Shown: positions 23,151 to 34,980, numbered from the stretch's first letter. The stretch: DNA of 64,000 nucleotides from Pterobdella sp. o SKG-2022 (GCA_964035795.1 OZ038325.1:3498277-3562276), one strand, 5' to 3'. A program made the numbers and translations. Notes: generated from the sequence alone by a model not told the origin.

Positions 23151-23248
23151 GATTACGCAAAACTACAGCAAGTTCTACAGGAACACGTAGCAGAACTGAA
23201 CGAGACAAGAAGGCTTTTACAGCAAGACAAGCAGACTTCCAAGCAAGC
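23151..23248 (+). CDS. MRCK exon 11: coiled coil
   Basis: Acceptor CTCCAG, phase 0 start. It encodes a charged helix with heptad leucines (DYAKLQQVLQEHVAELNE, then TRRLLQQDKQ) and ends in phase 2 before gtatgt. The context and phase match exons 10 and 12. The sequence alone would be a generic coiled coil. Confidence 0.82.
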
Positions 23249-23989
23249 GTATGTTTCTCATTAATATATATGAGTTCAATTGTGTCACGTGAGTGTGTTT
23301 GAGATAGTAGCGAATATGAAATTAGTTATATTTGAAGAATATATAATGAGTTTAAAAGCAATATGAAATTAGGTCTGTTTTATGATTGTAATTGGGTTAT
23401 TATGGTGGTTCACTCAATCCTTCAATTTTAGGTTGAGTTTAGAATTTAATATTAAAACAATATATGCTTTTTTTTTAGCAAACCTAGTTTGTAAGCTATT
23501 CCCTATAATATTATTATATTCGTTTTGATGCAAAACCAAGTTAAAAAGTAATAATTTAAAAATACAAACAGAAGAGTTTTTCCATGATGCTCTATTTTTT
23601 GCGATTGTTCTCGGTTTTAATAAGTCTTCGTGACTGTCGAACATTAAGTTTCGAATTTTCAAGTCTTTTTTTAGTACAGTTGGTAAAGTAGTTTTTGGTC
23701 CATCCACCAAAGGTACGGATTTTACTATCCATAGCTCTTCACGCCGGTGTATTTTGGTCCAACCTCAAGATTTGACCAAATAATGTGAACCTGCGGTAAG
23801 CGATGGTCTGGCTCAGTTCATGTGTTTTTGTTATTTTGTGAAACTTCTGATTTTAATATTCTTAGTCACAAAATTCTTAACACTAGTCGTTGACGGTGAT
23901 GAAAAGCATTTAAACTGAAACGATTTGAATCAAACACTTTTATTAACTGAATAATAATACAAAGCTTCTCGTAAGTTGAACTCACATTA
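23249..23989. other. MRCK intron 11, first part
   Basis: AT-rich with no recognisable gene. The donor-proximal part has short GTGT motifs. Confidence 0.4.
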
Positions 23990-24600
23990 TCAAGTATACT
24001 ATATTTAGGTTGACGCCGATGAAATCAACATCATTAGCATATGCAATGTCTTGGGCATGAAAATTTTTTCTGATTCCAGGTATGTGGTGAAGACTACTGG
24101 ACTGAGACCATCTTCTTGAGGAATGTCAATACTGGTGTCAAAAGAGGGTCCTTTTTCTTTGGTTTTCACTCTCAGACTGGTGTCATTGAGTAAAAAATGT
24201 ATCAACTTCATATCTTTCTTGGAGCAGGTTGTATTAAATATCTCCATCATTTTTACTTTGTTGACCGAGTCAAAGGCTGAGGATAAGTCTATACCATGGA
24301 ATGTGATTTTGTTATTGGTGTTTATTGTTGGTGAGATTAGTCCATTTCTTACTTACTGCAAATCCCAGACCGTAGTGGTGTGTTCGGGAAGAGAGTAAGT
24401 GTAGAGTGCTGTTTTTTTGTTGTATCGTTTCCTCGTTTTTTGTTTTTTTTCTTGAAGGCAAAGTACGTCCAAGTTGTAGTCGAAAAAAAGTTCATCTAAG
24501 CATTCTCTTTTTGTTTTGCTAATTAAACCGCGAACATTGAAAGCTCCGCTAGAAAACTGGGTAGTAATTCTGGCTTTATTTTGACAGTTTACCATTCTGT
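23990..24600 (-). mobile_element. Other LINE fragment (EN start fused to RT)
   Basis: Minus strand: 24595-24353 encodes SGAFNVRGLISKTKRECLD then YNLDVLCLQEKKQK (an endonuclease start). It is followed almost directly by RT sequence GIDLSSAFDSVNKVKMMEIF, SIDIPQEDGLSPVVFTTYLE and AYANDVDFIGVN (YADD changed to YAND). The middle of the element is deleted. This is a different family from the ZF-, L2- and RTE-like ones. Confidence 0.72.
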
Positions 24601-24609
24601 AATTGCATG

Positions 24610-25015
24610 TTGGGCACCAAACCAGAAAATATGATACTCTTATAGAATATATTATAAAAATAGCTCATTTATTCGGAAAAAATTCTATAGACTGCCAGCC
24701 CAAACTAACATCCAACTTGAAATATTCTTAATTCAAGATCCATTGTTCCCACACTTAGGCAATTTGCCTTGCAGTTGTCAATAAAAAGAAGGATCACCTG
24801 CCAAGCCAAATGAAAACGACACCAGAATATCAATTTGTCGATACTTGCAACGATGGATCTTGAACTCGATAAATTTAAATTGCTCAGGCTGGCAGTTTAA
24901 ATTTTTTTTTGAATAAATGGCTTTTTTAATAAATTACTCTATAATAGTATCGAAAATCTATGCTGACTGCTGTCAACAGATCCTGTCCAGGTTCAGGACA
25001 TGTACAGCAGTAAAA
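24610..25015. repeat. Fold-back repeat family F, copy 1
   Basis: Two imperfect inverted arms of about 110 bases (around ACTGCCAGCCCAAAC and GGCTGGCAGTTTAAA) enclose TTCCCACACTTAGGCAATTTGCC...GCCAAGCCAAATGA. Two more copies are at 27060-27310 and 61830-62150. MITE-like; no coding capacity. Confidence 0.75.
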
Positions 25016-25079
25016 CCTAATTATATTAATATAAATATAATTTTAACCGACCAACCGTCATTTCACTGATTAATTAATT

Positions 25080-25390
25080 AAATTTAATTAATTTATATCA
25101 AAACTTCGAATTAAACTTTATTTTTGGAGTTTTTTTGAATAATTTTTATTGTTTAATTTATGTTTCAAATATTTATTTCACAAATTACAATTTTTTGAGC
25201 TATTTCAGTGTGACTAGAGACTATTTTCGAACTTTCGTGTTATCTAAATTAGTTCTTCCAAAATAAATTTGTTATGAACTTATTACACTATTTATTTTAA
25301 ACATTTTAAACCGATTTTTTACTAAAAATTTCAACTTTAAACTAGTGAAAATTTGAAATTTCATGGATACCATTCTACTGCTGCCTACGT
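25080..25390 (-). mobile_element. ZF-LINE 5' end fragment
   Basis: The sequence before the CA tract (complement: CACGTAGGCAGCAGTAGAATGG) aligns with the 5' ends of copies 3, 4 and the 38398-38900 derivative. The A/T-rich 5' UTR continues to about 25080. No coding part remains. Confidence 0.65.
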
Positions 25391-25555
<165 letters not shown>

Positions 25556-25691
25556 CTTAAACGAGTTGAAGGCTATAAACGATGGACTGAAAAGAGAACT
25601 GGATGACAGCAGGAAAGAGTTGAAGAACTATGAGCATCAAATCGCCACACTCAAAACACAGTATTTGTCTTTGCAAAGAGCCAATAAACAA
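25556..25691 (+). CDS. MRCK exon 12: coiled coil
   Basis: The exon follows a roughly 165-base (CA)n tract that ends AAACAG. It encodes LNELKAINDGLKRELDD then SRKELKNYEHQIATLKTQY, a coiled coil, and ends CAA|gtataa in phase 0. This is the most extreme case in the window of a CA microsatellite running into an acceptor. Confidence 0.85.
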
Positions 25692-26209
25692 GTATAATTT
25701 TTTTTCATTGTTTTTGTGTGTGCGTGTGTGCGCGCGCGTGTGTAGGTTTTTTTTAATGTGTTGAAAGAAATGAACGTAGAGAATCAGCAGAAAAATCAAA
25801 AAAAGATTTTTCCTTGAGTAGATATAATAGCAACAACAATAATTCAGACAAAAAAAAAACAAATACGTTCGAACGCTTTCTTGCATGTTGAATTTTTCAA
25901 CCAGCTCTGTTTACGCGTTAGTGCCATCTTTTTCGATTTCTAGCTATTCCTATGCCTTCTATATGTCGTTTTATTTTGTGACTTAAAACCACCTCATGAT
26001 TATTGTAAAGATTCAAATTATCAATATTGAAAAAATAATAACTAGTTGAAATGTTCAAAAATTATTTATAAAGAAGAAATGTTTAAATAAAAACGGTTAA
26101 CTTCCCCCGAAGACGAGAAAATCCAGGAAATTGAAATCTTCCAACTTTCAACTGCACTCAAATAATAACTTCCTTTAAAATTACTCTAAATACTTTATTT
26201 TTTTTTTTT

Positions 26210-26370
26210 TTTAAATTTGTTTATGCATGTTTTGATCAAATTTTTCACGGACAAAGCAGTAGGCAACCTTAGTCAACGGCGCCTACCTAAGACAATAAAG
26301 TAAAAGTGCGTGAAGAGCGTGCTTTTGCCTTCCCCACATAGCACATGTTCCATGACTTGAAAATTAATTT
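26210..26370 (-). repeat. SINE-like repeat S2, copy 1
   Basis: In reverse complement it matches 28160-28260: the shared run GTCATG(g/a)AACATGT, CTATG, AAGCAAAAGCA and CGCACTT. A T-run (26202-26212) is adjacent. Type not established. Confidence 0.55.
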
Positions 26371-26766
26371 TCAGCAAATGAAGTTGTTAACATATAAGCA
26401 ATTCATAAATTGAAGGTAAATTGAAGTGCTAAAAATTATATTTTAACTAAATTCATAATCTCGCAAATGACATATTAATAGTATTTTTGAAAATTAACTA
26501 TACATAACAACAAAAAAAATGATATATTAGAAACAGTAAATTATAATATTATAAATTGAAATCAAAATCATGTATTATTAATATATTATAATAAAAATAT
26601 ATACCTATGTCTTTGTGAAGATGAAGACTCTGAAAGATGAGGATGAAGGCAATGATTTTAATGTCTTAATGTATTTTTATTTTGTATTTTCTCATTTTAT
26701 TATATTATTTCATCACAGTTGTTTTTTTTTTGTTTTTTTCTAGTTTATCATATAATACCACCACAG

Positions 26767-26930
26767 TTGGAAGATAAAATGGAAGAGACTTCATTAGAAA
26801 TTCAAAGACTCAACCTCTTATTAGAAAATTCAAATCTCGCTTGCCAAGAACTTGAAGAGCAATTGGCTAAACTCAAGTCACATGGCAAGCCATCAGTCCA
26901 ATCACAACACGCCTCAGATCAGATTCAAAA
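26767..26930 (+). CDS. MRCK exon 13: coiled coil
   Basis: Acceptor CCACCACAG, phase 0. It encodes LEDKMEETSLEIQRLNLLL and an acidic/leucine-rich helix, then a less ordered SHGKPSVQSQHASDQ stretch. It ends in phase 2 before gtttgt and joins exon 14 in frame. Confidence 0.83.
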
Positions 26931-27059
26931 GTTTGTGTTATTAATTTTTATTATGTGTAAATGGTACTTTCTTATCAACAATTTTGTCTTTCTTCATCAA
27001 TATATTATTTATATTAATCTAATCAGATTAAATTGCTGTACATACCCTAGTAACTGGGA

Positions 27060-27310
27060 TTGACAGCACTCGGCCCAGATTATTGATACTATGATAGATT
27101 AATTTATAAAAAAGGTTATTTATTTGGGACAAATTTTTTTTAGACTGCCAGTCCGAACTTACGTCTCACTCGAAATTATCGAATTCAAGTCCGCCGTTCC
27201 CACACTTGGGCAGTTTGCTTTTCCGTTGTTCAAAAAAAAAAGATCATCCACCAAGCCAAATGAAAAAAAGACCAGAATATCAGTTTGTTGATATCTGCTG
27301 TCGTAGTCTT
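27060..27310. repeat. Fold-back repeat family F, copy 2
   Basis: It shares AGACTGCCAG, CGTTCCCACACTTGGGCA and ACCAAGCCAAATGA with the copies at 24610 and 61830; one arm is missing or degraded. Confidence 0.72.
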
Positions 27311-27329
27311 CTGTTTTCCAGATTATAAC

Positions 27330-27700
27330 AGAAAAGCAGTATCAATTTAGAAACGCTATCTTTGGTGCGGATAGAGTTTCCAGCACAATAACAAAAGCAA
27401 TGGACTAAGAACGGAGCTTTGCTGGACACTCACTCGAACATCAAACGAGTTGCAATACTCATCACCTACTCTCATACCGCTTCTCACTTCCTTGTACATG
27501 GATTGTACGATTCTCACAAATCAATTTCCAACTTCCGCATGTTCCACTAGATCCCTTCTTGTGAGACTCTGTCAAAAGCTTTCTCAGGTTAATGAAGGCT
27601 AAGTAGAGAGGTTTGCCAGCAACCAGATGCTTTTCTTGTAACTGACGTAGAATAAATATGGCGTCAGTTGCCCTTCCACCTTGCTGTTCCAACATTTAAA
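27330..27700 (-). mobile_element. RTE-like LINE fragment
   Basis: Minus-strand frames give GRATDAIFILRQLQEKHLVAGKPLYLAFINL, then FDVRVSVQQSSVLSPLLLL. These are RT palm motifs of RTE-type LINEs with several breaks. Only about 370 bases remain. Confidence 0.72.
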
Positions 27701-27950
27701 GTTACGACACGGTCTTTCATTATTGTAGTGGCATAATTTTCTTGAGAATGCCTTACCTTTCTTCCACTCTTTTTCATAATTATTTTCTTGCTCCAAGATA
27801 TAACAGAAATTTATATTATTCATATTGTAGTTATTACTTAAAGATACTTTATTTATCATTAGTATTACTTTTTCTATTTGTATAAATATTGTTATCATCA
27901 CAATCATCCCCCTTCCACACCATTCCACTACACGACTCTTACTACACCAG

Positions 27951-28064
27951 ACTGAACAAGGACTTGGAGAGAGAGAGGTTAAAACACGAGGAGGACATGG
28001 CACGTCTGCAGATGAGGTTCAATGCTGAACTGCAGAGGCTCAAGGATCATGCCCTCAATGATAA
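27951..28064 (+). CDS. MRCK exon 14: coiled coil
   Basis: It encodes LNKDLERERLKHEEDMAR then LQMRFNAELQRLKDHALND, phases 2 in and 2 out, donor ATAA|gtttgt. A decayed partial copy of its 3' half lies about 3.4 kb downstream at 31447-31510, beyond an RTE-like LINE. Confidence 0.86.
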
Positions 28065-28149
28065 GTTTGTGGTGGTGTCTGTCACTTTTCAATTTACTCG
28101 CTTTATTAAACATGACTTGCAAAGGTAAAATGAAATGTTTCTAAATAAA

Positions 28150-28340
28150 AAAATTTATTTAGCTGCATTTTTATCTGGTTTTTCAAAGTCATGAAACATG
28201 TTCTATGCGGTGGAAGCAAAAGCAGGCTCCATCGCGCACTTCTTTTGCTCCAAAAATTTTCATGATCATACAAAAAAAAGCAATGGCTCTCAGTCCCCAG
28301 CAGATCTTGAATAGACAGGGTGCTTAGAATGCTTGGGCTT
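28150..28340 (+). repeat. SINE-like repeat S2, copy 2
   Basis: Matches 26210-26370 in opposite orientation over about 80 bases. It sits immediately after exon 14 and before the RTE-like LINE. Confidence 0.5.
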
Positions 28341-29532
28341 TCTTTTTTTCTTCTTTTTGTTTTTTTTTGAGGTCTTCTTTTGGTAGTTTTAATATTGGAT
28401 CATTGAATGGTAACAGTATAGAGTTGTTGAAGAGGGAGGTTGGTGTTTGCTGTATCCAAGAAGTGAGGTGGAGAGGTATGGGTTCGTAATTTCTAGCTAG
28501 TTTAGGTAAGATGTTTAAACTATGGTGGTCTGGTATAAAAGCTAAAGAGGATTCATGTATGAATGTTGTGGGAATAAATAGGATAATAGATAAGGTAATG
28601 GTAGTGGTAGTTTTTGGTAAAAAGGTAATAAGAATTGTTTGCGCTTATGCCCCACAATGTGCAAGATCGATGAGTGAAAAAGAAAATTTTTATGAGGAGC
28701 TGGCAAAAAGGTGTGAAGTGGAAAATGCCAATGAAGTTTTGATTTGCTTAAAAGACTTCAATGGACAGATTGGCAAAAAGGTTGATGAGTTTGAGGGTGT
28801 TTATGGAGGTTTTGGAATAGAAAAAAGAAGAAGGTTACTTTTAAGGGAGGGTGTAGTGGGCCAGAAATAGATTTTTTTTTGGTGAAGGGTAGTCAGAGAA
28901 AGTTTTGGAAGGATGTGAGGGCAATCGGGGGTGTGCTCCAACACAAACTATTGTAGATGGTTTTAGTTGAAAGATGGATTAGGGAAATCCATCAAAGCCA
29001 TGTTGGGAAAGTATTTCGCCCAAAAGTATGGAAGTTTTTGAACGATGAGGTAAAAGCTAAATTTTCTGAAAAGATGGAAGTTTTTTATCAAAAAAATGAA
29101 CGAAATGCATAGCTGAAATATAAAACTTGCTTTAAAAGCTGCTGAAGGAGTTTGTGGAGTGAGTAGAGGTAAGCCTCAGCATGGTGAAACTTGGGGGGAA
29201 GGAGGGTGGAATCAAGGTGTGCAGAAAGCCATCACAGAGGAAAGGAAAAGTTTTTGGAGGTGAAAACAACTCATATCCGGGAACATAAATCCCGTTATGT
29301 CTCTGATAAAAAGAAAGCCAAGAGAGCTGTTGCTGAGGCAATGAAGAAAGAGGCGGTAAAAGAGATGGAGAAGATACGGAATGACAGAAATGTCGTATTC
29401 CGTAGAATAAGAACGTTGAAGAAGGAAGCAATTGACTTAGCAGGTAATAACTGCATTAGAGACAAAAATGGGAAGGGTGTATTTGCCTAGGCTGGTCGAG
29501 AGAGAGTGTGAAAGAAGCAAATAAAGGCAATC

Positions 29533-30300
29533 ATGAATGAGGAGAATTCATGGGATGAAATGGTAAATGTAGAAGTGGTTGAAGGTCTCATGGAACCATT
29601 TGCTATGAACGAAGTGGAGAGAGCACTAGGGATAAGGAAAAATGGCAAGGCCAGTGGACCAACTGGAATTGTCAAGGAGCACATAGCTGCTTCTCCACAT
29701 AGGAAGCAAGTTATATTGCAAATAGCAAATGAAATCATCGATGGAAAGAATATGCCCCGTGACTGGAGGCCGAGTACAGTTGTTCCCATTTATAAGAAGA
29801 AAGGTAGCGTTATAGACTGTGCGGGTTATTGAGGTGTAAAGTTTTTAGAGCATGGTATGGGAGTGGTGGAAAGGGTGTTAAAGAAGAGGTTGAGAAGGTT
29901 AGTGAAAGTTGACCAAATGCAATTTGGTTTTATTCCTGGCAGAAGCACAGTGGACGCTATTTTTATTTTTGGGAGAATGCAGGAAAGCTACCTTGAGAAG
30001 AATAGAAAGCTTTTTATATGTTTTTGTTGATTTGGAGAAAGCTTTTGATCGGGTGCCAAAGAAGATGATTGACTGGGCGCTGAGAAAGAAGTTGGTCCCG
30101 GAAAGGTTAGTTCAGGCAGTCATGTCGATGTACAAAGAAGCAAAAACGTGTGATCAGGTTGAAAGTGGACAGTCGGAAAAATTTGATGTTGGTGTAGGTG
30201 TTCATGAATTGCTTTAAGCAGATGACTTGGTTTTGATGGCAGAGACTATTGAAGAACTGGAAGCACAACTCATCCGTTGGAAAGCAGCTTTTGAAGGGAA
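29533..30300 (+). pseudogene. RTE-like R1 reverse transcriptase (broken)
   Basis: 29533-29832 and 29909-30217 carry the finger and palm motifs. Between VGVGVH and ELL about 30 codons are missing compared with 53800-53900, and the Tyr of YADD is a stop codon. Confidence 0.84.
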
Positions 30301-30493
30301 AGGATTGAAGGTTAATCTTGGTTAGACAAAAGTCATGGAGAGTGTTGGTGGTATTTGGGGTTGTTGTCTTGGCTAAGATTGGTCCATGTGGTATGTGGGG
30401 TAAGAGGGCTAAGGTAAACTGTGTGAGGTGCAAAACATGTAAGAAGTGGGTTCATGCGCGGTGTGCTAGGGTAAAGAGAGTTTCTTGTAGGAT

Positions 30494-30649
30494 CAATCAA
30501 AATCAATTAATCAAATCTTTTTTATAGCCCGTTTTCCTTTACCAAGAGTTGGGCTTTTTGAAAGTTCTATCTTGAAGTCGGCCTTTCCATTCAGAGCGAT
30601 CGAGTGGATCCGCACAAACCATGTCTAGCTTTCTTTTATCATTCAATAA
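30494..30649 (+). mobile_element. Small nested element in R1 (6-base duplication)
   Basis: The R1 reading frame ...SCR|MNGNFEF... is interrupted by about 156 foreign bases flanked by TAGGAT on both sides (30488-30493 and 30650-30655). The insert shares TAATCAAATC..TATAGCCCG with about 11811-11865. It is AT-rich at the start; type unknown (SINE or MITE). Confidence 0.72.
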
Positions 30650-31446
30650 TAGGATGAATGGAAATTTTGAATTTAGGGTTTGTATGAATGGTTCAAATGC
30701 GGAATGTAAGAATATTTCAAATAGTTGTTTGAGTGAGTTGAAGAGGGTGAATAGTTATTGTTATCTAAATGATACTAGGAATGGTGGAGGAGAAAGTGAG
30801 CTAGCTGTTACGCGCAGAATAGGGCTGGGCTGAAAGGCATTCAACTGCATGTCTTCTATGTTATTTAGTAAGACACACATGGAATATCAAAAGACAAATT
30901 TATAGGACATGTGTGAGGCCTGTCATGACATATGGTTCAGAAACTTGGTTGGTAAGGTTCGTTGGAGAGAGTATTTGAGAAGAGCAGGAAAACGGATACT
31001 TCGAATGCAACTAGCTGATGGTGTGAGCACAAAAGGGTTGATGGTTAGATTGGGGTTGGTTAGTAGGATTGTTGAAGTGGTGAGTCAAGGGATTTTGAGA
31101 TGGTTGCGTCATGTTGTAAGGAAAGGGGATGATGATTGTGTTAAGCAGGCGTGGAGGTTTGAGATTGAAGGTAGTAGAGGAAGGGGAAGACCAATGTTAG
31201 CTTGGAAAAATATGATGGAAAACCTTTAGTGTGGGTCGCAAAGATGCCTATGACAGGGTGAAATGGAGAGAGAGAATTAGGTCATGGAAAGAAGTCAGTG
31301 ACCTCTTGGAAAAGGGAAAGATGCTGACTATAATAAATAATATTGATACTGTTGTAAGGGTGTTGAGGTGCGGTTTGTAATGTTGAGGTGTGGTGGTTGT
31401 TTGTGGTGTTTTGAGTGCTGGTGGAGAAGCTTAAAGTTATCACATG

Positions 31447-31510
31447 GTGTTTTTCAATACTGAACTGCAAAGGCTCAAGGTTCATGCCTTAAATGATGAG
31501 TTTTTGGGGG
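31447..31510 (+). pseudogene. Decayed partial duplicate of exon 14 end
   Basis: The stretch reads as FNTELQRLKVHALND and matches the end of exon 14 (FNAELQRLKDHALND) base for base over most of about 50 bases, with similar sequence continuing past the donor. The duplicate donor is changed from ataagtttgt to atgagttttt, and there is no acceptor in the matching place. It lies just after the RTE-like LINE at 28345-31370. I infer a local duplication around or before that insertion. Confidence 0.7.
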
Positions 31511-31701
31511 TTTGGTGGAGTAGTTTTTGGGCGTTTGTCGATGTAAAGTATGGTTTAGGGTTTGTGGTGGTGTTTTTGAAGAGTAGTTTTTGATGTTTTA
31601 GTTGCGTCTACTGTTGTTTGGTGGGGTATCAAAATTTACATGGTTTTAAGTATAATTTTGGTTTGAGCCTCAGCTTTTTACATCAACCCACTATTAAACA
31701 G

Positions 31702-31786
31702 GGACCGAATGATGGATGAGATGAGGATGATGAAGACAAAGATGCTTCAAGATTATGAAGAGAAGATGCGTACCCAAGTTGATGCG
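31702..31786 (+). CDS. MRCK exon 15: coiled coil
   Basis: Acceptor ATTAAACAG. After the split codon it reads DRMMDEMRMMKTKMLQDYEE then KMRTQVDA, phase 0 at the end before gttcgt. It is rich in Met, Glu and Lys, as expected of the MRCK coiled coil. Confidence 0.84.
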
Positions 31787-32093
31787 GTTCGTTCATCATT
31801 ATCTACCTAGTTTTCCACCATTATCTTTAATTGTTCACCATCATTTATCTAGTTTTAGAATCTTTTTTGCTAAATGTTAATTTTTAAATTTGGTTTTGAA
31901 AATTGTTATTTGTATAAGTTATTTTTAGTTTTTTTTTTATATTTTTCATTTGATGTTCATCGACTGATTGTCCACTTAGATATTTCTTTTGTGAAAATAC
32001 ATTTGTTTGCTCATTCATAACTAACTGCAATTGTATCTATTCTTTATCATATCATTATATTTTTCTAATCTGTTTTTTTATTTACTCATTTAT

Positions 32094-32410
32094 TGTTTTT
32101 TCTTCTTTCATTTTCTGCCGTGTAAGTTAGGATCGTACCCTATCTTCATTATCAGGCTGATAGTGTTGATCCTGGAATGTTTTCTTTGCATAGACAAAAC
32201 TTGTATTGGTAATCTAGCCTTATGAGAGCAGACTGATGAAACAATCTGTGTGGGATTTTTCAAAAAAATTATTTTGAAACGAGATAAAGTTAGTAAGCCC
32301 AAAAGATTACTGGAGGACAGTGAAGGATAGTTTAGATTTTTAACCTGAATTTCTAGCAGGCCTAAACGCTAGGGCGCTAAGTAGATGCGTTTTAATGTCA
32401 TGCTCAGAAC
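32094..32410 (-). mobile_element. SINE-like element S1, copy 1
   Basis: Reverse-complement match along its full length to 34282-34611. It begins with a T-run (complement of the A tail) at 32094 and is flanked by near-identical TTACTCATTTA and TTACTTATTTA, a probable target-site duplication. Contains CGCCCTAGCG. Confidence 0.78.
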
Positions 32411-32552
32411 CTTACTTATTTATATCTATCTATATACCTATCTATTAATCTATTTATCTATACGGCTCCGATAATTAAGAGTTGCTTTGCAAAGTTATAG
32501 CCAAAAGTGATTTCTCCAAAATGACATAAATGCATTTGTATCTACAAAACAG

Positions 32553-33887
32553 TTGAAAAAAGACAGTGCATCTGAAATAGAGGATATAAGCACTGGTTTA
32601 CTGTTACTGACTTCTAAAGGTACGGTGAGCTGGATGAAATTATTGGCAGGTCAAATATGGAAAAAAGAAAGCGTACCAATTGACTGGAAAAAACAAATAA
32701 CAATCCCAATATTTAAAAAAGGGCATAGATCCGTGTGCGACAACTACAGCCAAAAAAATATTCAGAGCTTAAACAGGCTCATCTGAATTTTGGTTTCTCA
32801 ATTGAGCGAAAGTCCATGTGGCTTTTGCTCAAATCAAGGTTGTGGTGACCAAATATTCAACATGAGAATCATCACGCAACTGGCCAAAAAATTCAATACT
32901 GCTCTACACCTATGTTTTGTGGATATATGCAAAGCTTATGATTCAATCAATCGCAACGCACTATGGGAAGTGTTACGCCGCCCTTACAATCTTCAAATCA
33001 AAATTTTGAACATAATAAAAGCTCTTCTCGACGGCACACAAGAAGTAGTTAGCTATGAAGACCAAACTTCAAGAGTTCACAATCAATTCGTGAATGAAAC
33101 AAGGTGATTTACTAGCTCCTCTACTTTTCAACCTGTTTCTGAACGCTATTACCATTACCGCATTAGAGACTCAAAAACACATCGGAGTGGAAATATTGTT
33201 CAAAATCAAGGACTCTAGTGAACAGTAAACTCAAAATGGATAATCATACTTCCTATATGCAGATGATCTAGAATGCTTATTGAGCTTGATAACAAATTAT
33301 TTGGAACGTTTTGGTTTGAAAATTAATACTGAAAAACCAAAAAGAATGACGATAATACCGAAAAAAACTAACCTTCCAACAATTGCTCGCAGAATCAATA
33401 ATATTGAAGAAATCAAGAAATTCCAATATTTGGAAACCATTCTCACAAAAGAAGTCAAGCTAGATGCAAAAATTGACGCTCGTGTTTGCAAGGCATCAAT
33501 GGCTTTTAGTTGTCTGAATAAACTGGTTTGGTATTAACCTTCTATCATATTACTAAAATCCAATTGTTCAAGGTGCTGATACTTCCTGTTTTGGTCTATT
33601 GTAGTGATTCATGGGCTCCACTTAGTCATTCAGTTCAAAGATTAAATACATTTGTAAATCGATGCTTGCGAACTATTTTCGGCTTATCACTCTTCGACAA
33701 AATAAGAAATAAAGAATTAAGACACCGTGCTGACATTGATCGCGTTGAAACTATGCTACAACGAAGACGTCTCAGATGGCTTGGCCACGCTCAGAAAATG
33801 GATAACTCACGCTTACCAAAAAACTTGCTTGTGAGTAAAATTAGAGGTGGTAAACGATTGCAAAAGACAGAAACAACGGTGGCATGA
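32553..33887 (+). pseudogene. ZF-LINE copy 6 reverse transcriptase (broken)
   Basis: Pieces 32553-32786, 32790-33107, 33280-33537 and 33528-33887. They carry SPCGFCSNQGCGDQIFN, CFVDICKAYDSINRNALW, FQYLETILTKE and RRRLRWLGHAQKMDNSR. YADD survives as YADD followed by a stop/frameshift near 33260. Confidence 0.83.
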
Positions 33888-34281
33888 TGTATGAATCCAG
33901 ATTTGAAAAGCCTAGATATGATTTCAACTTGGAGAACAAAGGCTCTAGCGAGAAACGAATGGCGAAACAATACGAATTCAAAATTAAAAGATTTGAACCA
34001 GTTTAAAGAAATAAATGAGAAACCCAAAAAAAAATTTTAAAAAAGAAAACAAAAAATCAGAAACAGCTTTAAAATGCCCTCATCGTAATAAAAGCTTAAA
34101 TAAAACTGGATTCGCGACTCACATCAGACTATTGCATACAAGTGTCTTCCAGGAAACATCGATTTGTCAATTCTGTGGGAAAAAATTCAAAATACAAGAA
34201 ATGCCAAACCACATACAAAATGCCAAAAAATACTTCCAGCAACACTTACTTCTTCTGCATCTGCGTAAACGTGGATGAATG

Positions 34282-34611
34282 GTCTTGGGCATGAAATAAA
34301 AAAGCATCTTCGCCCTAGCGTTCAAGCCTGCTAGTTGGTGGGGCTGCTACCCTTTCAGGGTACAAATTTAAACAACTATTCCCTGTCTTCCATTAATCCT
34401 TTGGGCTTACTAATTTTATCTTTTTTCAAGATAATTTTTTTGGATGACCCCACACAGACTGTTTCATCTGTCTGCTCTCATCAGGCTAGGTTTTTTAAGA
34501 CAAGTTTTTAATATGTAAAGAATCATCTTAGGACCAACGCTACCGGCCTGGTGATGAAGATAGGGTACGTTCTTGACCTACATGGCGAAACATGGGAAGA
34601 ATAAAAAAAAA
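34282..34611 (+). mobile_element. SINE-like element S1, copy 2, with 11-base TSD
   Basis: GTGGATGAATG occurs at 34271-34281 and again at 34612-34622, flanking exactly 330 bases that end in an A-run (AATAAAAAAAAA). GTTCAAGCC at 34320-34328 fits the pol III box B consensus; box A is not clear. It is inserted in the 3' end of ZF-LINE copy 6, so it is younger than that copy. Confidence 0.86.
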
Positions 34612-34633
34612 GTGGATGAATGCAGCCGAAGAA

Positions 34634-34980
<347 letters not shown>

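Larger units (their letters stand above)
28345..31370 (+). mobile_element. RTE-like LINE copy R1 with PHD-like finger
   Basis: Order: endonuclease (about 28390-28900: VCCIQEVRWRGMG, CAYAPQ, KDFNGQIG), linker 29191-29490, RT 29533-30217 (GKASGPTGIVKEHI, PIYKKKGSVIDCAGY, QFGFIPGRSTVDAIFIF, FVDLEKAFDRVPKK), then ELL-stop-ADDLVLM after a deletion of the QGSVLSP region, a Cys-rich CGMWGKRAKVNC..CKTCKKWVHARC finger (30385-30485), and the C-part 30651-31370. EN Asp/Asn and YADD are damaged, so it is inactive. A small element is nested at 30494-30649. Confidence 0.88.
32463..34633 (+). mobile_element. ZF-LINE copy 6 in (TATC)n, internally deleted
   Basis: It begins CGGCTCCGATAATT (like the CGGCTCCGCGAATT 5' end of copy 3) right after an ATCTATCTAT tract. 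It lacks the endonuclease, carries RT pieces 32553-33887 and fingers 34015-34278, and ends GTGGATGAATGCAGCCGAAGAAG before a 340-base (TATC)n array. A SINE-like element (34282-34611) is inserted in its last 30 bases. Both flanks are TATC rather than TG, so it may be a subfamily with a different target. Confidence 0.82.

Noticed and set aside
32094..34611. Inverted repeats of about 300 bases as terminal repeats of one large DNA transposon
   Set aside because: Each arm has its own A tail and its own target-site duplication, so they are two separate SINE-like insertions.
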